Below, in pieces: positions 1 to 9,100 of a DNA stretch of 64,000 bases (positions are counted from its first letter, which is position 1; each line of letters starts with the position of its first letter). The position numbers and the translations under genes are program-made. Below the pieces are notes generated by a model that worked only from the letters and a program-made list of their open reading frames with translations, made no database searches and was not told the origin of the DNA. This DNA comes from Bacteroidetes bacterium UBA4416 (GTDB taxonomy: Bacteria; Bacteroidota; Bacteroidia; B-17B0; Aurantibacillaceae): NCBI GenBank assembly GCA_002390745.1, contig DGQK01000024.1, forward strand, positions 747 through 64,746, in the 5' to 3' direction.

Positions 1-598
1 GACTTGTATTCGGGTTAAAATCCGGGCTCACTTTAAATGTCCCGGTTGTTACCAGATTCCCTGCCGCATCGGATGAAATATAAAATGCATCGTCATAACC
101 CGAGCCACCTATCTGGCCGGCCCACACAAAATTTCCGGAAGCATCGAGCTTCACAATAAACGCATCGCTGCTGCCAGCCGACACCAGGTTAAACGTAGCG
201 CTTGACGAAGGATCAAAGTCAACGGTACCGTTGAACCATCCGGTAGCATATACATTTCCGGAGGCATCCACCGCAATGGAGTTGCCTTTATCGCTTCCGG
301 AGCCTCCCATTTTTTTAGCCCAGACAAAGTTACCCGAGGCGTCGAATTTCGATATGAAAATATCGTCGCTTCCCGCAGAGCTTACATTAAAGCTTGCGGA
401 AGAAGGATCCAGATCGGCTGTTCCCTGGAAGAAACCTGTTGTGTATACATTCCCGGAAGCATCCATGGCAACGGATAATCCAAAATCGTCGGAGGAGCCC
501 CCCATATTCTTTGCCCATTGGAGAGTTGGCACAGGCGCCTGTGCATGGGCCATAAAGGCTATCACCGAACAGCCTATAGAAAGTAATGTTTTTTTCAT
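1..598 (-). CDS. SBBP/beta-propeller repeat surface protein (partial)
   Basis: The gene begins with ATG at 598 and runs off the left edge, so only about 199 N-terminal residues are visible. Residues 1-20 form a signal peptide (MKKTLLSIG..., ending AHAQ). The rest consists of repeated blocks of about 45-50 residues, each with a core such as DASGNVYTTGFF or DASGNVYATGWF followed by a WAK(K/N)MGGSGSD-like segment. These are SBBP-type beta-propeller repeats, known from exported Bacteroidota proteins. Such proteins often end in a T9SS sorting domain, but the C-terminus lies outside the window. The function is unknown; a surface or extracellular protein is likely. The transcript ends away from the cytochrome oxidase operon, from which it is separated by a terminator. 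Confidence 0.8.
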   Translation of the reverse strand, partial: MKKTLLSIGCSVIAFMAHAQAPVPTLQWAKNMGGSSDDFGLSVAMDASGNVYTTGFFQGTADLDPSSASFNVSSAGSDDIFISKFDASGNFVWAKKMGGSGSDKGNSIAVDASGNVYATGWFNGTVDFDPSSSATFNLVSAGSSDAFIVKLDASGNFVWAGQIGGSGYDDAFYISSDAAGNLVTTGTFKVSPDFNPNTS

Positions 599-820
599 GT
601 CAGTTTTTTATTTACAACGAATTTACATGAGCTTAACCCGGAGTTCATACCCAAATAAACAAGTGCGTTGCCTGCGACATAAGTGAGTAAATCCGGGCAC
701 GGTTGTGTGCGGAAGAAACCGTGAAACAGCAATCGGGCCATCGTCAAAAAAAATAAAAACACAGGCATGGGTGTGTCGATCACCTTCGGAGAGGAGGCTA
801 TGACCAACTTATTCCAACTA

Positions 821-848
821 AAAAAGCCACCCGTTTGGATGGCTTTTT
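821..848 (-). terminator. Rho-independent terminator after the cytochrome oxidase operon
   Basis: Inverted repeat with arms 821-829 and 840-848 (AAAAAGCCA / TGGCTTTTT), extended inward by a C-C/G-G pair after one mismatch, and a GTTT loop. Read on the minus strand, the stem is followed by a run of U, directly downstream of the subunit IV stop at 868. The A-tract on the other side would also allow plus-strand use. Confidence 0.8.
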
Positions 849-867
849 AATGATCGTATAATGAATG

Positions 868-1350
868 TTAGTGGTGAGCCTCTTTTTTGTGTCCGGCACC
901 TTGCTCCGCAGGAGCAGCCTCATGATGGCCGTGACTTGCTTTGAGTTTTTCCTGCTGCTGAATGAGGATAGGATCCACTTTGGTGCGGTTAATTTCTTCG
1001 GCGCTGTATACACCTTCATCCAGGATGATAAAGATACCGTAGCTCATGAACACAATATAAGGAATAAGCACTACCATTTTGAAGAATTTCACCTCATGGC
1101 CTAAGTGCATGAAGGACATCACGATGAAGCCTGCTTTCAGAATGGTTAACCCGATAAATAAAAGCTTCAGCCACAATGTACCGCTCCAGCCGTTGCCCGG
1201 AGCAAGGGAACCAATGATGAGCTCAAAAATGGTAATGGCAAGCATGTACCAGAATACTCTCCAGAGTTTTTTCCTGGTTACTTTCCCTTCTTCTTCGCTG
1301 TGGTGAGCCATGTGCTCGTAGGAAGGATAATTATCGTGAAATTCTGACAT
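868..1350 (-). CDS. Cytochrome c oxidase subunit IV (CtaF/CyoD-like)
   Basis: This 160-residue protein is a small subunit of a heme-copper oxidase in the cytoplasmic membrane. Three hydrophobic segments are visible at about residues 31-51, 59-81 and 91-112. Between the second and third are GFIVMSFMHLGHEVKFFK residues, typical of the prokaryotic subunit IV family (CtaF/CyoD). The C-terminal 40 residues are rich in His, Glu and Ala and look like a disordered tail. It is the last gene of the minus-strand oxidase operon, 57 bp after the subunit III gene and 20 bp before a terminator. Subunits I and II are not in this window. Confidence 0.85.
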   Translation of the reverse strand: MSEFHDNYPSYEHMAHHSEEEGKVTRKKLWRVFWYMLAITIFELIIGSLAPGNGWSGTLWLKLLFIGLTILKAGFIVMSFMHLGHEVKFFKMVVLIPYIVFMSYGIFIILDEGVYSAEEINRTKVDPILIQQQEKLKASHGHHEAAPAEQGAGHKKEAHH

Positions 1351-1407
1351 AATAATTTAATTTGTGTGTTTGCGAATGATTGAATTGGTGATTGACTAAA
1401 ATACGTT

Positions 1408-2133
1408 TTACAATAAGTAGAAGAAGGTAAAGACGAATACCCATACCAAATCCACAAAGTGCCAGTACAGACCTACTTTTTCAACCATTTCATAGTGGCC
1501 TCTTCGCTCGTAGGTACCGTTAATGACATTGAGGAAGATAATGAGGTTGATGATCACCCCGGAGAAAACGTGGAAACCGTGGAAACCTGTGATAAAGAAG
1601 AAGTAGTTGGCAAACTGCGGAACACCGTATTCGTTCACCACCATGTTGGCCCCGTAGACCACCTTCTCCACATATTTTCCGGTTTCCATATCCCATACGT
1701 GACGTAAAGCACCTTCAGCTGTACCGTGAATGAAGTGATACCACTCCCAGGCCTGTGAACCTACGAATGTTGCACCACCTACGATGGTCCAGAACATCCA
1801 CATGATCACTTTACGCTTATCGTTACGGTGACCGGCCTCAACCGCCAACACCATCGTTACAGAAGACATGATGAGGATGAAGGTCATCAAACCCACATAC
1901 GCCAGAGGTAAATGTTTATCCACGAAAGGAAAGTGCGTAAACACGTTCTCTGCTTTCGGCCATACATCAGCGTACTTGTGACGGATAAAACCATAAGATA
2001 CCAGGAGGCCGCCAAACGTGAGGGCATCCGATATCAGGAAGAACCACATCATCATTTTACCATAACTGATACGGAACGGTGATTCGCCGCCACCCCAGGC
2101 TGTTTTAGAATCGATTTCTGTACTATGAGACAT
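1408..2133 (-). CDS. ctaE: Cytochrome c oxidase subunit III (main copy)
   Basis: The protein has 241 residues and several membrane helices (for example about 28-47, 75-98, 113-130, 171-196 and 218-239). The end, YWHFVDLVWVFVFTFFYLL, and the segment GFHGFHVFSG are hallmarks of heme-copper oxidase subunit III. Subunit III stabilises the catalytic core and supports proton uptake. The gene lies 49 bp downstream of a second, shorter subunit III gene; this pairing is common in Bacteroidota oxidase operons. The start is the ATG at 2133, giving an N-terminus (MSHSTEIDSK) that leads directly into the first helix. Confidence 0.92.
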   Translation of the reverse strand: MSHSTEIDSKTAWGGGESPFRISYGKMMMWFFLISDALTFGGLLVSYGFIRHKYADVWPKAENVFTHFPFVDKHLPLAYVGLMTFILIMSSVTMVLAVEAGHRNDKRKVIMWMFWTIVGGATFVGSQAWEWYHFIHGTAEGALRHVWDMETGKYVEKVVYGANMVVNEYGVPQFANYFFFITGFHGFHVFSGVIINLIIFLNVINGTYERRGHYEMVEKVGLYWHFVDLVWVFVFTFFYLL

Positions 2134-2182
2134 AAATTAAAATTTTACGTTTTAACGGTTTTTATGAAATAATGCTGCAAGT

Positions 2183-2821
2183 TTAACGAATATAATAGAG
2201 AAATAAAAACAAATACACCCACAAAATATCAAGAAAATGCCAATAAATGGATGTGAGCTCCAGGCCGAGGGTATTTCCCGCGCTGTACTTGCCTTTCAGG
2301 CTATTTATAAGCGTTACAAATAACGAAATCAGACCTCCGAATAAATGCAAAAGATGCAGGGCGGTGATGAAGTAAAGGAACGACCCGGCAGCATTGGCAT
2401 ATTTCCCCATAGCCACAATGCCTTTTGCTGTCAGCTCGTTATAACCCGCAAACTGGGTGTAAGTGAATACAAGGCCCAGGATAAAGGTGAGCAGCACGCC
2501 AACCACCGTGCCGGTTTTATTGCTTTTTTTAGCCATGCGGTAAGCCATAAACAGTGTGATGCTGCTCGTAACGATCACCGCCGTGCTCAGGTAAAAGGCA
2601 TTCGGCAGATTAAAGATGAGCCAGTTTCCGTTGTCTGCCCTTACCACATAGGCGCTGGTCGTTCCGGCAAAGAGCATCACGATGCTCACAATGCCCAACC
2701 AGAGCAGGGGTTTGGCTGTTTTTTTTCTGGCGGCAGTCAGCTCGCTCCTGTAAGTAGGACTGGGTTTCAGGGCTTTTTCCTCATTGTTTAAATCGGTGCC
2801 CGGGTTCAGGGTTTCTTCCAT
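2183..2821 (-). CDS. Cytochrome c oxidase subunit III-like protein (second copy)
   Basis: This 212-residue, five-helix membrane protein belongs to the heme-copper oxidase subunit III family. It ends in IYWHFLDILWVYLFLFLYYIR, matching the C-terminus of the neighbouring copy, and has a LHLLHLFGGL segment in place of that copy's GFHGFHVFSG. It is shorter and clearly diverged, so it is an old paralogue rather than a recent duplicate. The two may form a heterodimeric or split subunit III. It starts at ATG 2821, 11 bp downstream of the farnesyltransferase stop, so the genes are almost certainly cotranscribed. Confidence 0.88.
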   Translation of the reverse strand: MEETLNPGTDLNNEEKALKPSPTYRSELTAARKKTAKPLLWLGIVSIVMLFAGTTSAYVVRADNGNWLIFNLPNAFYLSTAVIVTSSITLFMAYRMAKKSNKTGTVVGVLLTFILGLVFTYTQFAGYNELTAKGIVAMGKYANAAGSFLYFITALHLLHLFGGLISLFVTLINSLKGKYSAGNTLGLELTSIYWHFLDILWVYLFLFLYYIR

Positions 2822-2832
2822 GATTATTGAAA

Positions 2833-3744
2833 TTAGATTAAAAATTTATGCCCTACCATAAGGGTAAGCTGTACGATCGGTAAAAAAATAAAAGAGCCAA
2901 ACATCAGTTTGCGTGCGGCTTCGATGCTGCCAAACCTGTAGAGGTTATAAGCCTGATAGGAGAACAGGAAGCCCATAAAACTCACGATCGCCGCCGATAT
3001 CCAGCCGCTGTAGCCGAACACGTAAGGCGTCAGCACGATCGGGAACAAGGATAAGGTGTAGACCAGGATGCGGGAGCGCGTGGATTTGTCGCGCCCGCCT
3101 TTGGACGGCAGCATGAAGAAACCTGCCTTCTGATAATCGTCGTGGCTTACCCAGGCAATCGCCCAGAAATGGGGAAACTGCCAGAAAAACTGGATAAAGA
3201 ACAGCAGCAGGGCAAAAAACGTGATATGTCCGAAACCCTCCGTAGCTGCTACAGCACCGATGAGCGTAGGGAAAGCGCCAGGGAAAGCGCCGACAAATAC
3301 CGAAAAAGGCGTTTTACGTTTCATCGGCGTATACACCAGCGCATATAAAATAATGGACACAAAGCCTACAATCGCGCTCAGCGGATTGGTGAACACCCAA
3401 AGCAGCGCTGTGCCCGCAATGCCACAGAGGGTGCAGAACACAAAAGCCTCCGTCACAGACAGGTTGCCTGTAGGAAGCGGCCTGAGCCTGGTGCGGTTCA
3501 TGAGCTTGTCGAGGTCCCTCTCGATGATCTGGTTAAAGCCGTTGGCTGCGGAGGTAACGAGGAAACCACCTACGCAAATGGCCACGATGTGTTGCCAGGT
3601 ATAGGTTTCGGCGACGGTGAAATAGGTGATGATGGCAGAGAACACTACCAGGGCCGACAGTGTAAATTTGGTCAATTTAAAGAGCGACTGCGCCTTACCG
3701 TAAGTTATTGTTCCGGGATCTGCTATGTGTTGCGTGGTTTGCAA
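2833..3744 (-). CDS. ctaB: Protoheme IX farnesyltransferase (heme O synthase)
   Basis: The enzyme attaches a farnesyl group from farnesyl diphosphate to protoheme, giving heme O, the precursor of heme A for the oxidase encoded just downstream. The 303 residues hold about nine membrane helices. The UbiA-family motif is visible as NGFNQIIERDLDKLMNRTRLRP (about residues 64-85), with the Asp residues that bind Mg-diphosphate. The start is TTG at 3744; no ATG is available nearby, and the next TTG (in KLTKF) would cut into the first helix region. A TAAATTTG box at 3752-3759 (minus) would place transcription start almost on this codon, so either the mRNA is leaderless or that box is not used. ctaA, the next enzyme in the pathway, is at 43942-45006. 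Confidence 0.93.
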   Translation of the reverse strand: MQTTQHIADPGTITYGKAQSLFKLTKFTLSALVVFSAIITYFTVAETYTWQHIVAICVGGFLVTSAANGFNQIIERDLDKLMNRTRLRPLPTGNLSVTEAFVFCTLCGIAGTALLWVFTNPLSAIVGFVSIILYALVYTPMKRKTPFSVFVGAFPGAFPTLIGAVAATEGFGHITFFALLLFFIQFFWQFPHFWAIAWVSHDDYQKAGFFMLPSKGGRDKSTRSRILVYTLSLFPIVLTPYVFGYSGWISAAIVSFMGFLFSYQAYNLYRFGSIEAARKLMFGSFIFLPIVQLTLMVGHKFLI

Positions 3745-3793
3745 AGCGGGACAAATTTAGGAAATAAATTAGCATTTCCTGAGGGATTTGGGC

Positions 3794-3801
3794 TATATTT
3801 G
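3794..3801 (+). promoter_or_regulatory. Putative -7 promoter box for glutathione peroxidase
   Basis: TATATTTG matches the Bacteroidota -7 consensus TAnnTTTG exactly, 97 bp upstream of the ATG at 3898. I see no good TTTG -33 box at 19-21 bp, so support is moderate. Confidence 0.4.
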
Positions 3802-3897
3802 TTAGGCTTCCGTAAGGTGTTTTACCGGAAAACCGGTTTTTTGCATCCGGCAGGCAAAAATAAACGTATCTATACCGAACCAACCATTAACCTCCTT

Positions 3898-4431
3898 ATG
3901 AAAACACTCATCGCAGTAGCACTCACCGCAATTACCATGGCATTTACAACTTCCGGCAGCAAAAGCCTGCACGACTTTAAAGTGAAAACCCTCGAAGGCG
4001 CTGATTTCAATTTTGCCAGCCTCAAAGGTAAAAAAGTACTGATCGTGAACACGGCCTCCGAATGCGGCTATACACCGCAATATAAGGACCTCGAAATGTT
4101 GTACGAAAAATACAATACCAAAAATTTCACGATCATCGGCTTCCCCTGCAACGACTTCGGCGGCCAGGAACCCGGTAGCAGCACCGACATCAAAGCCTTT
4201 TGCACCAAAAATTACGGAGTTACGTTCCCGATGATGGAAAAAGTGAGCATTGCCACCAGCCCGGTGTACCAGTGGCTTACATCCAAAGCCCAGAACGGTG
4301 TGCTGGACGCAACCGTGAAATGGAACTTCAATAAATTCCTGGTAGACGAGAACGGCAAAGTGGTAAAACACCTCGCCTCCTCTGTAAAACCGATGGATGC
4401 AGAGATCACTAACTGGATCGAAGGAAAATAA
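3898..4431 (+). CDS. Glutathione peroxidase family protein (cysteine type), exported
   Basis: This is a 177-residue peroxidase of the GPx family, reducing H2O2 or lipid peroxides, in bacteria usually with thioredoxin as reductant. The catalytic residues are visible: Cys56 in NTASECGYT (Cys rather than selenocysteine), Gln90 in GGQEPG and Trp142 in KWNFNKFLVD. The first 18 or so residues (MKTLIAVALTAITMAFTT) form a signal peptide, so the enzyme probably acts in the periplasm or envelope. The frame is open well upstream, but ATG 3898 is chosen because it begins the signal peptide. It is monocistronic and divergent from the oxidase operon. Confidence 0.9.
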   Translation: MKTLIAVALTAITMAFTTSGSKSLHDFKVKTLEGADFNFASLKGKKVLIVNTASECGYTPQYKDLEMLYEKYNTKNFTIIGFPCNDFGGQEPGSSTDIKAFCTKNYGVTFPMMEKVSIATSPVYQWLTSKAQNGVLDATVKWNFNKFLVDENGKVVKHLASSVKPMDAEITNWIEGK

Positions 4432-4584
4432 GGCAAGCGCTTTATCCTATAGTTGACGCATTTTTTTCAGCCTGCTGATAGCATCCTGAGCTTCCGCCCG
4501 GAAGAATAAACGCCAATGAATTTTGTTTCGTCACATTCCCCGCGTTCATAAGAATGCTGTAATGTGTAAAGACTATTCAGCATC

Positions 4585-5004
4585 TCAGAAATGATTCACG
4601 ATCTCCACCTTGTTCACCATGTACGGTGTTTCGCCCTGCCAGAAGAACACTTTCAATACCTCGTCGTAATAGAGCCTTACATGCTTGCCCTGTGAGCGCA
4701 CGATCTGGTTATACACTGCAGTATCCCCTCTCGGAATAGAAAATTTCCAGATCTTGGTCGGCATCAGGGTGCCATCCCCTTCCGAAATTCCGCCGAGGTT
4801 GAGCTCGCCTTCATAGGTTTTGAACAGGAAGCCTTTGTGCGAGGCTTTGATCACAACGCCTGTGCGCGCGCCATCGGAATAATGCATGCCGCAGATCAGC
4901 ACAAAACCAACGAAGAGCAAGATGATGATCAGGAAAGAAAAGAGCAATCGTTTCTTCCATTTACTTTTCCGTGGCGTTACTGCCTGGTTGTTTGTTTGAT
5001 CCAT
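4585..5004 (-). CDS. Conserved single-pass membrane protein of unknown function
   Basis: The protein has 139 residues: a short basic cytoplasmic N-terminus, one membrane helix at about residues 20-43, and an outer domain of about 95 residues with YSDGARTGVVIKASHKGF and a KTYEGELNLGG segment predicted to form beta strands. I do not recognise an enzymatic motif. From memory, similar Bacteroidota proteins are sometimes labelled 6-phosphogluconate dehydrogenase in databases; nothing in this sequence (no nucleotide-binding fold, far too short) supports that. It lies 17 bp downstream of proC on the same strand and may be cotranscribed with it. Confidence 0.75.
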   Translation of the reverse strand: MDQTNNQAVTPRKSKWKKRLLFSFLIIILLFVGFVLICGMHYSDGARTGVVIKASHKGFLFKTYEGELNLGGISEGDGTLMPTKIWKFSIPRGDTAVYNQIVRSQGKHVRLYYDEVLKVFFWQGETPYMVNKVEIVNHF

Positions 5005-5021
5005 AAAACAAATGTAAGTAT

Positions 5022-5828
5022 TTATTTAATTGACAGCTCTTTGGCCCGTTTTTCAGCATTGCAGAGGGCTTCTACGACGGCATCATGCACTCCCTTTTTC
5101 TCGAAGGTGCTTAAAGCCGCTTCCGTGGTGCCGCCTTTTGAGGCTACCGAGGCGATGTATTCATCCAGCGTTTTCTCCCCGCTGTTGATCAGGTGAAAAG
5201 AACCCAGCATGGTTTGCCTGGCCAGGATCGCGGCCACATGCTCATCGAGGCCCATCTGCACGCCGGCGTCGATGAGGCTCTTCATAAAATAGAAGAAATA
5301 GGCGGGGCCGCTGCCGCTCAGGGCTGTCACCGCATTGAGCTGCTGCTCATCCTTCAGGTAAATCGTTCTTCCGGTGGTAGACAGGAGATTTTCCACCAGC
5401 ATGATCTGCTCATGCGATAAGCCCGGAGAAGACGCAAAAGCCGTCATGCCCATGCTGAGGGATACCGGCAGGTTAGGCATGGCGCGCACGATGTGATCGT
5501 GCTCCAGCTCGGCGGCAATAAAGGCAATCTCGGTACCCGCCATGATGGATAAGACCACGCTGTCCTTACGGATAGCCTGCTTCAGCGAGGGCGCCAGCGC
5601 CCTGAAATCCTGCGGCTTCACAGCCAGGATCACAATATTGCAGGCCGCGATCCCGGCGTCATCAACGGTAACAACCTTGCCGATGTGAAGCTCCGACAGC
5701 ATCTTCCGCCGCTCTTCGTTCTTTTCTACCAGCAGCAGATGTTCCGTGCTGGTAATTTTATATTTCAAAAAGGAATTGGCGTAGATGAGGCCCATGTTGC
5801 CGCATCCGATAATGGCGATGTGATTCAT
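5022..5828 (-). CDS. proC: Pyrroline-5-carboxylate reductase
   Basis: The enzyme catalyses the last step of proline synthesis, NAD(P)H-dependent reduction of 1-pyrroline-5-carboxylate. The 268 residues match the usual family length. The N-terminal Rossmann motif is IAIIGCGNMG (residues 4-13). The segment VILAVKPQDF follows, and the C-terminal dimerisation domain holds the conserved TALSGSGPAYFFYFMKSL segment (about 167-184) and ASKGGTTEAAL (about 229-239). The ATG at 5828 overlaps the last bases of the upstream 78-residue gene, indicating translational coupling. Confidence 0.95.
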   Translation of the reverse strand: MNHIAIIGCGNMGLIYANSFLKYKITSTEHLLLVEKNEERRKMLSELHIGKVVTVDDAGIAACNIVILAVKPQDFRALAPSLKQAIRKDSVVLSIMAGTEIAFIAAELEHDHIVRAMPNLPVSLSMGMTAFASSPGLSHEQIMLVENLLSTTGRTIYLKDEQQLNAVTALSGSGPAYFFYFMKSLIDAGVQMGLDEHVAAILARQTMLGSFHLINSGEKTLDEYIASVASKGGTTEAALSTFEKKGVHDAVVEALCNAEKRAKELSIK

Positions 5829-6061
5829 AAATTGGTATTTAATTGTTTATTGTATTCTTCTTCGGTAATTGTTTCGGCAAAAGCGGGATCGTGCAGCAGA
5901 TCCCGGATAAAATTGCGATCCGGCAGGATGGTGGCGTGATGCTGCCTCAGGATGGGCCTGCTGCCAATGAAGCTGATCTCTTCAAAATCTGCGGCAGAGC
6001 TGATCTTAAAAAAATTCCGGTTATTGGAGTACTTCCGGTATTGTGGAAATCGTTCTGACAT
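5825..6061 (-). CDS. Small conserved-looking protein coupled to proC
   Basis: A 78-residue reading frame starts at ATG 6061 and overlaps the proC start by 4 bp. The N-terminal half is rich in Arg, Asn and aromatic residues (SERFPQYRKYSNNRNFFKI); the C-terminal half carries ILPDRNFIRDLLHDPAF and an acidic stretch. There are no Cys pairs, signal peptide or membrane helix, so it should be a small cytoplasmic protein. The coupling to proC and a sequence that reads as ordinary protein rather than a shadow argue that it is real. I cannot assign a function. Confidence 0.65.
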   Translation of the reverse strand: MSERFPQYRKYSNNRNFFKISSAADFEEISFIGSRPILRQHHATILPDRNFIRDLLHDPAFAETITEEEYNKQLNTNL

Positions 6062-6098
6062 CTGTTTCCTTTTTATAAATGGTTGAAATTAGATAAAA

Positions 6099-6128
6099 AA
6101 AGGCCTCCGATACATACCGGAGGCCTTT
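6099..6128 (-). terminator. Rho-independent terminator after the GT117 gene
   Basis: A perfect 11-bp stem (AAAGGCCTCCG at 6099-6109 and CGGAGGCCTTT at 6118-6128) with an 8-base loop, followed on the minus strand by U residues. It lies 23 bp past the stop at 6151 and before the small gene at 6061. Confidence 0.85.
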
Positions 6129-6150
6129 CTTCAGTTACCATATCAAACGG

Positions 6151-9100
6151 TTATTGAATTTCCTGCGGTATTTGCTGGTTTTCGGGCATTAATTCGTCCA
6201 TGGGGACAACAGCAGATAAACGTTTCATCAGCTGCTCGGAATAAGCCTCCTGCTTAAACTGACCTGCCAGCATTACCAGGCGTTTCATGATCTCTTTGGC
6301 CTGGTTCATTTCCCTGCCAAAAGCGGCACGGTGCACAGGTTTCTGTGCCTGGTACACCTTCAGATCGCTCTCATAAATATCGAACAACTTCGTGGAAAGC
6401 TCCATCGCTTTTTTGGTATTGCCTATCTGGTAATAACCCGCTACAATGGTATAAAGGGTGGCTTCATAGCGCACATTTTCGTCAGGAATTTTCTCCAGGC
6501 ACAGATCAAGCACCTTCTCTGCTTTTTGTTTCTGGCCTTTGGCAATCAGTGCATTGGCTAATGTGGCCATCTGCATCCGCATGTTCGACAGCATCCGTAT
6601 ACAATTCTCGTCGAGGTTCACACCTTCCTTATCGGCGCCGCCCCATAAGAACTTATTCATCACGTTATCGTACATCACATCCGTATTTACCCTGCCGCCC
6701 TGGGCCATTTCAGCTTCGGTGTTTTTAACCGGCGTAAAGCGGTAAGCCAGGCCGTCGAGTTCAAAATACTCCTCCAGGCCCAGGTAAGCTTCTGCACCGG
6801 TTGTCACGGCGAAATAGATCGGGCGCTTCCAGTTGTTGTGTGCAATAAGATCGAGCACCATCAGGTCATTCTTGGTCAGGTAAGAACGGTTGATTGACCA
6901 TTTGATCGCTTTTGCCAGGCGGGCGGTGTCTTTCACCGCAACCACCTTCTCACGCATCACGGCCATTGAATCTACCGGGATGTAGAACGTTTTGCTTGGC
7001 AGGTAATCCAATGGCTTGCCGTAGCCTTCGTATTTATTGGCAATATCGTCCGACTCCACAAACTCGATGGCCTTTCTCAGGTCCATCGCTCCTGTACCCT
7101 TATCCATGATGTACACCACATCGCGGGTTCCCTGCACATACTTCTCGGGCGGGATGGTAAACGGCACCGGCGCCGACTCGTAAGCCGCGCGGCGCATCTG
7201 GTTGATGTACCAGTCGGTTTGCAACAAGCTCAGGTTCACCACGCGCACATCTGTACGGATACCTTCCACCTCCTGGGCGTACCACAGAGGGAACGTATCG
7301 TTATCGCCATTGGTAAAGAGGATCGCATTGGGAGCGCAGGAGTTGAGATAGTTGATGGCAAAATCACGGCTCATCGTCCGTTTGGAGCGGTTATGGTCGT
7401 CCCATCCTTCGGCTGCCATCAGGGTCGGGATAATAAGGCCGGCAATGGTAGCAATGGCCGCTGCCGACAAGGCGTTGGCCTTTTTCGATAAGAGGTCGAA
7501 GATAAACAATACGCCGAAACCGATCCAGAAGGCAAAGGCATAGAAGGACGCGGCATAGGCGTAATCACGCTCACGCGGCTGGTAAGGATATTGGTTCAGG
7601 TATACCACAATGGCTAAGCCCGTAAGCAAAAACAACAGCGCTACCACCCACAGATCCGGCTTGTTCTTGCGGTACTGGAACGCAAAGCCCAGAACCCCCA
7701 GGATGAAAGGCAAGGCATAGAAAGAGTTGTTTGCCTTGTTGTTCGACGTCTGGTGTGTTTCCAGGGAGCTGTCGCCGTCCAGCACCACATCGTCGATCCC
7801 TTTGATGCCGGTTTTCCAGTTGCCCTCCAGCGGATTCCCGTTCAGGCCCTGGATGTCGTTCTGGCGGCCAATGAAGTTCCAGGCAAAATAGCGCAGGTAC
7901 ATGTATTTAACCTGGTAGTTTATAAAATAAGTCAGGTTGGCCGCGAAGGTAGGGATCTGCACTTCTTCCATTTCCCCGGTTTGCTCATTCTGCCTTACTT
8001 TGCTGCGGTGATGCTTCTGCACATCGCCCCAATAGCGGTAAGCGGCCTCGTGGTTGCCCTGCTGGCTCCACATCCTAGGGAAAATCGTTGTGTAATCTTC
8101 ATCGTATGCCGGGATCGACTTTTTACGGTCGTCAGTGATTTTGTATTTTTTGGTTTTCTCGTCTTTGGCATACACCGGTTCGCCGTCGCCAAAATACTGC
8201 TGCGACTTGGTAGGCGCGTTGTAGTACGGTCCTTTCACCAATGGCCAGTCGCCATACTGCTCGCGGTTGAGGTAAGACAGCATGGTGATCGCATTTTCCG
8301 GATCGTTCTCATCCATTGGCGTATTGGCCTGCGAACGGATGATGAGGATAAAGAAGGACGAATAACCGATGATGAGCGTGGTAAAGCTGATGAGGATGAC
8401 ATTCAGCGTATTGATGTTTTTATTTTTAAGATAATGCACACCGTACAGCAGGCCGCCCAGCACCAGCAGGCGGGTAAACATGCCCATACCCGAATAAGCG
8501 GAAATCACGGCCAGGATGGCAAACAGAATACCTGTATAGAACCCGAGCTTGTACATGTTTTCGTTTTTCTTTACGGTGTAAATGATGAGCCCGGTGAGCG
8601 ATACAAACAATAAAAGGAAGTAAATGATAGAACCGATGTTGAAGCCCATGCCCAGTTTGTTGACGAAGAAGATCTCGTAATCAGCAGCAAACTTCACAAT
8701 CTTCGGGATCATGATGTTCTGGATGCCTCCCAGCAGCAGCAGGGAGATCAGGCCTGTATAAATGAAGGTTTTCCACTCGAATTTGTATTTTTTGAAATAG
8801 TAGATGAAGCAGATCGCCGGGATAACCAGCAAGTTCAGTAAGTGGACGCCGATGGAGAGCCCCATCAGGTACGCGATGAGCACCAGCCAGCGCATAGCGG
8901 ATGTAGAATCTTCGGAATCTTCGGCTTCCCATTTCAGAATAGCCCAGAACACGATGGCTGTAAAGAATGAAGACATGGCGTATACCTCGCCTTCTACTGC
9001 CGAGAACCAGAATGAATCGGAAAACGTATAGGCCAGCGCGCCTACGATGCCCGCGCCAAGCACAGCCCATTGCCTGGCCTGTGTAAATTCCTGGCCCGGC

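Noticed and set aside
2183..2821. Treating the second subunit III gene as a pseudogene or recent duplicate
   Set aside because: The frame is intact, well diverged, and the paired arrangement is common in Bacteroidota oxidase operons.
3752..3759. TAAATTTG on the minus strand as the ctaB promoter
   Set aside because: It fits the consensus but would start the RNA almost on the TTG start codon, and no -33 box is seen.
4585..5004. Naming the small membrane protein 6-phosphogluconate dehydrogenase
   Set aside because: At 139 residues with one membrane helix and no nucleotide-binding fold it cannot be this enzyme.
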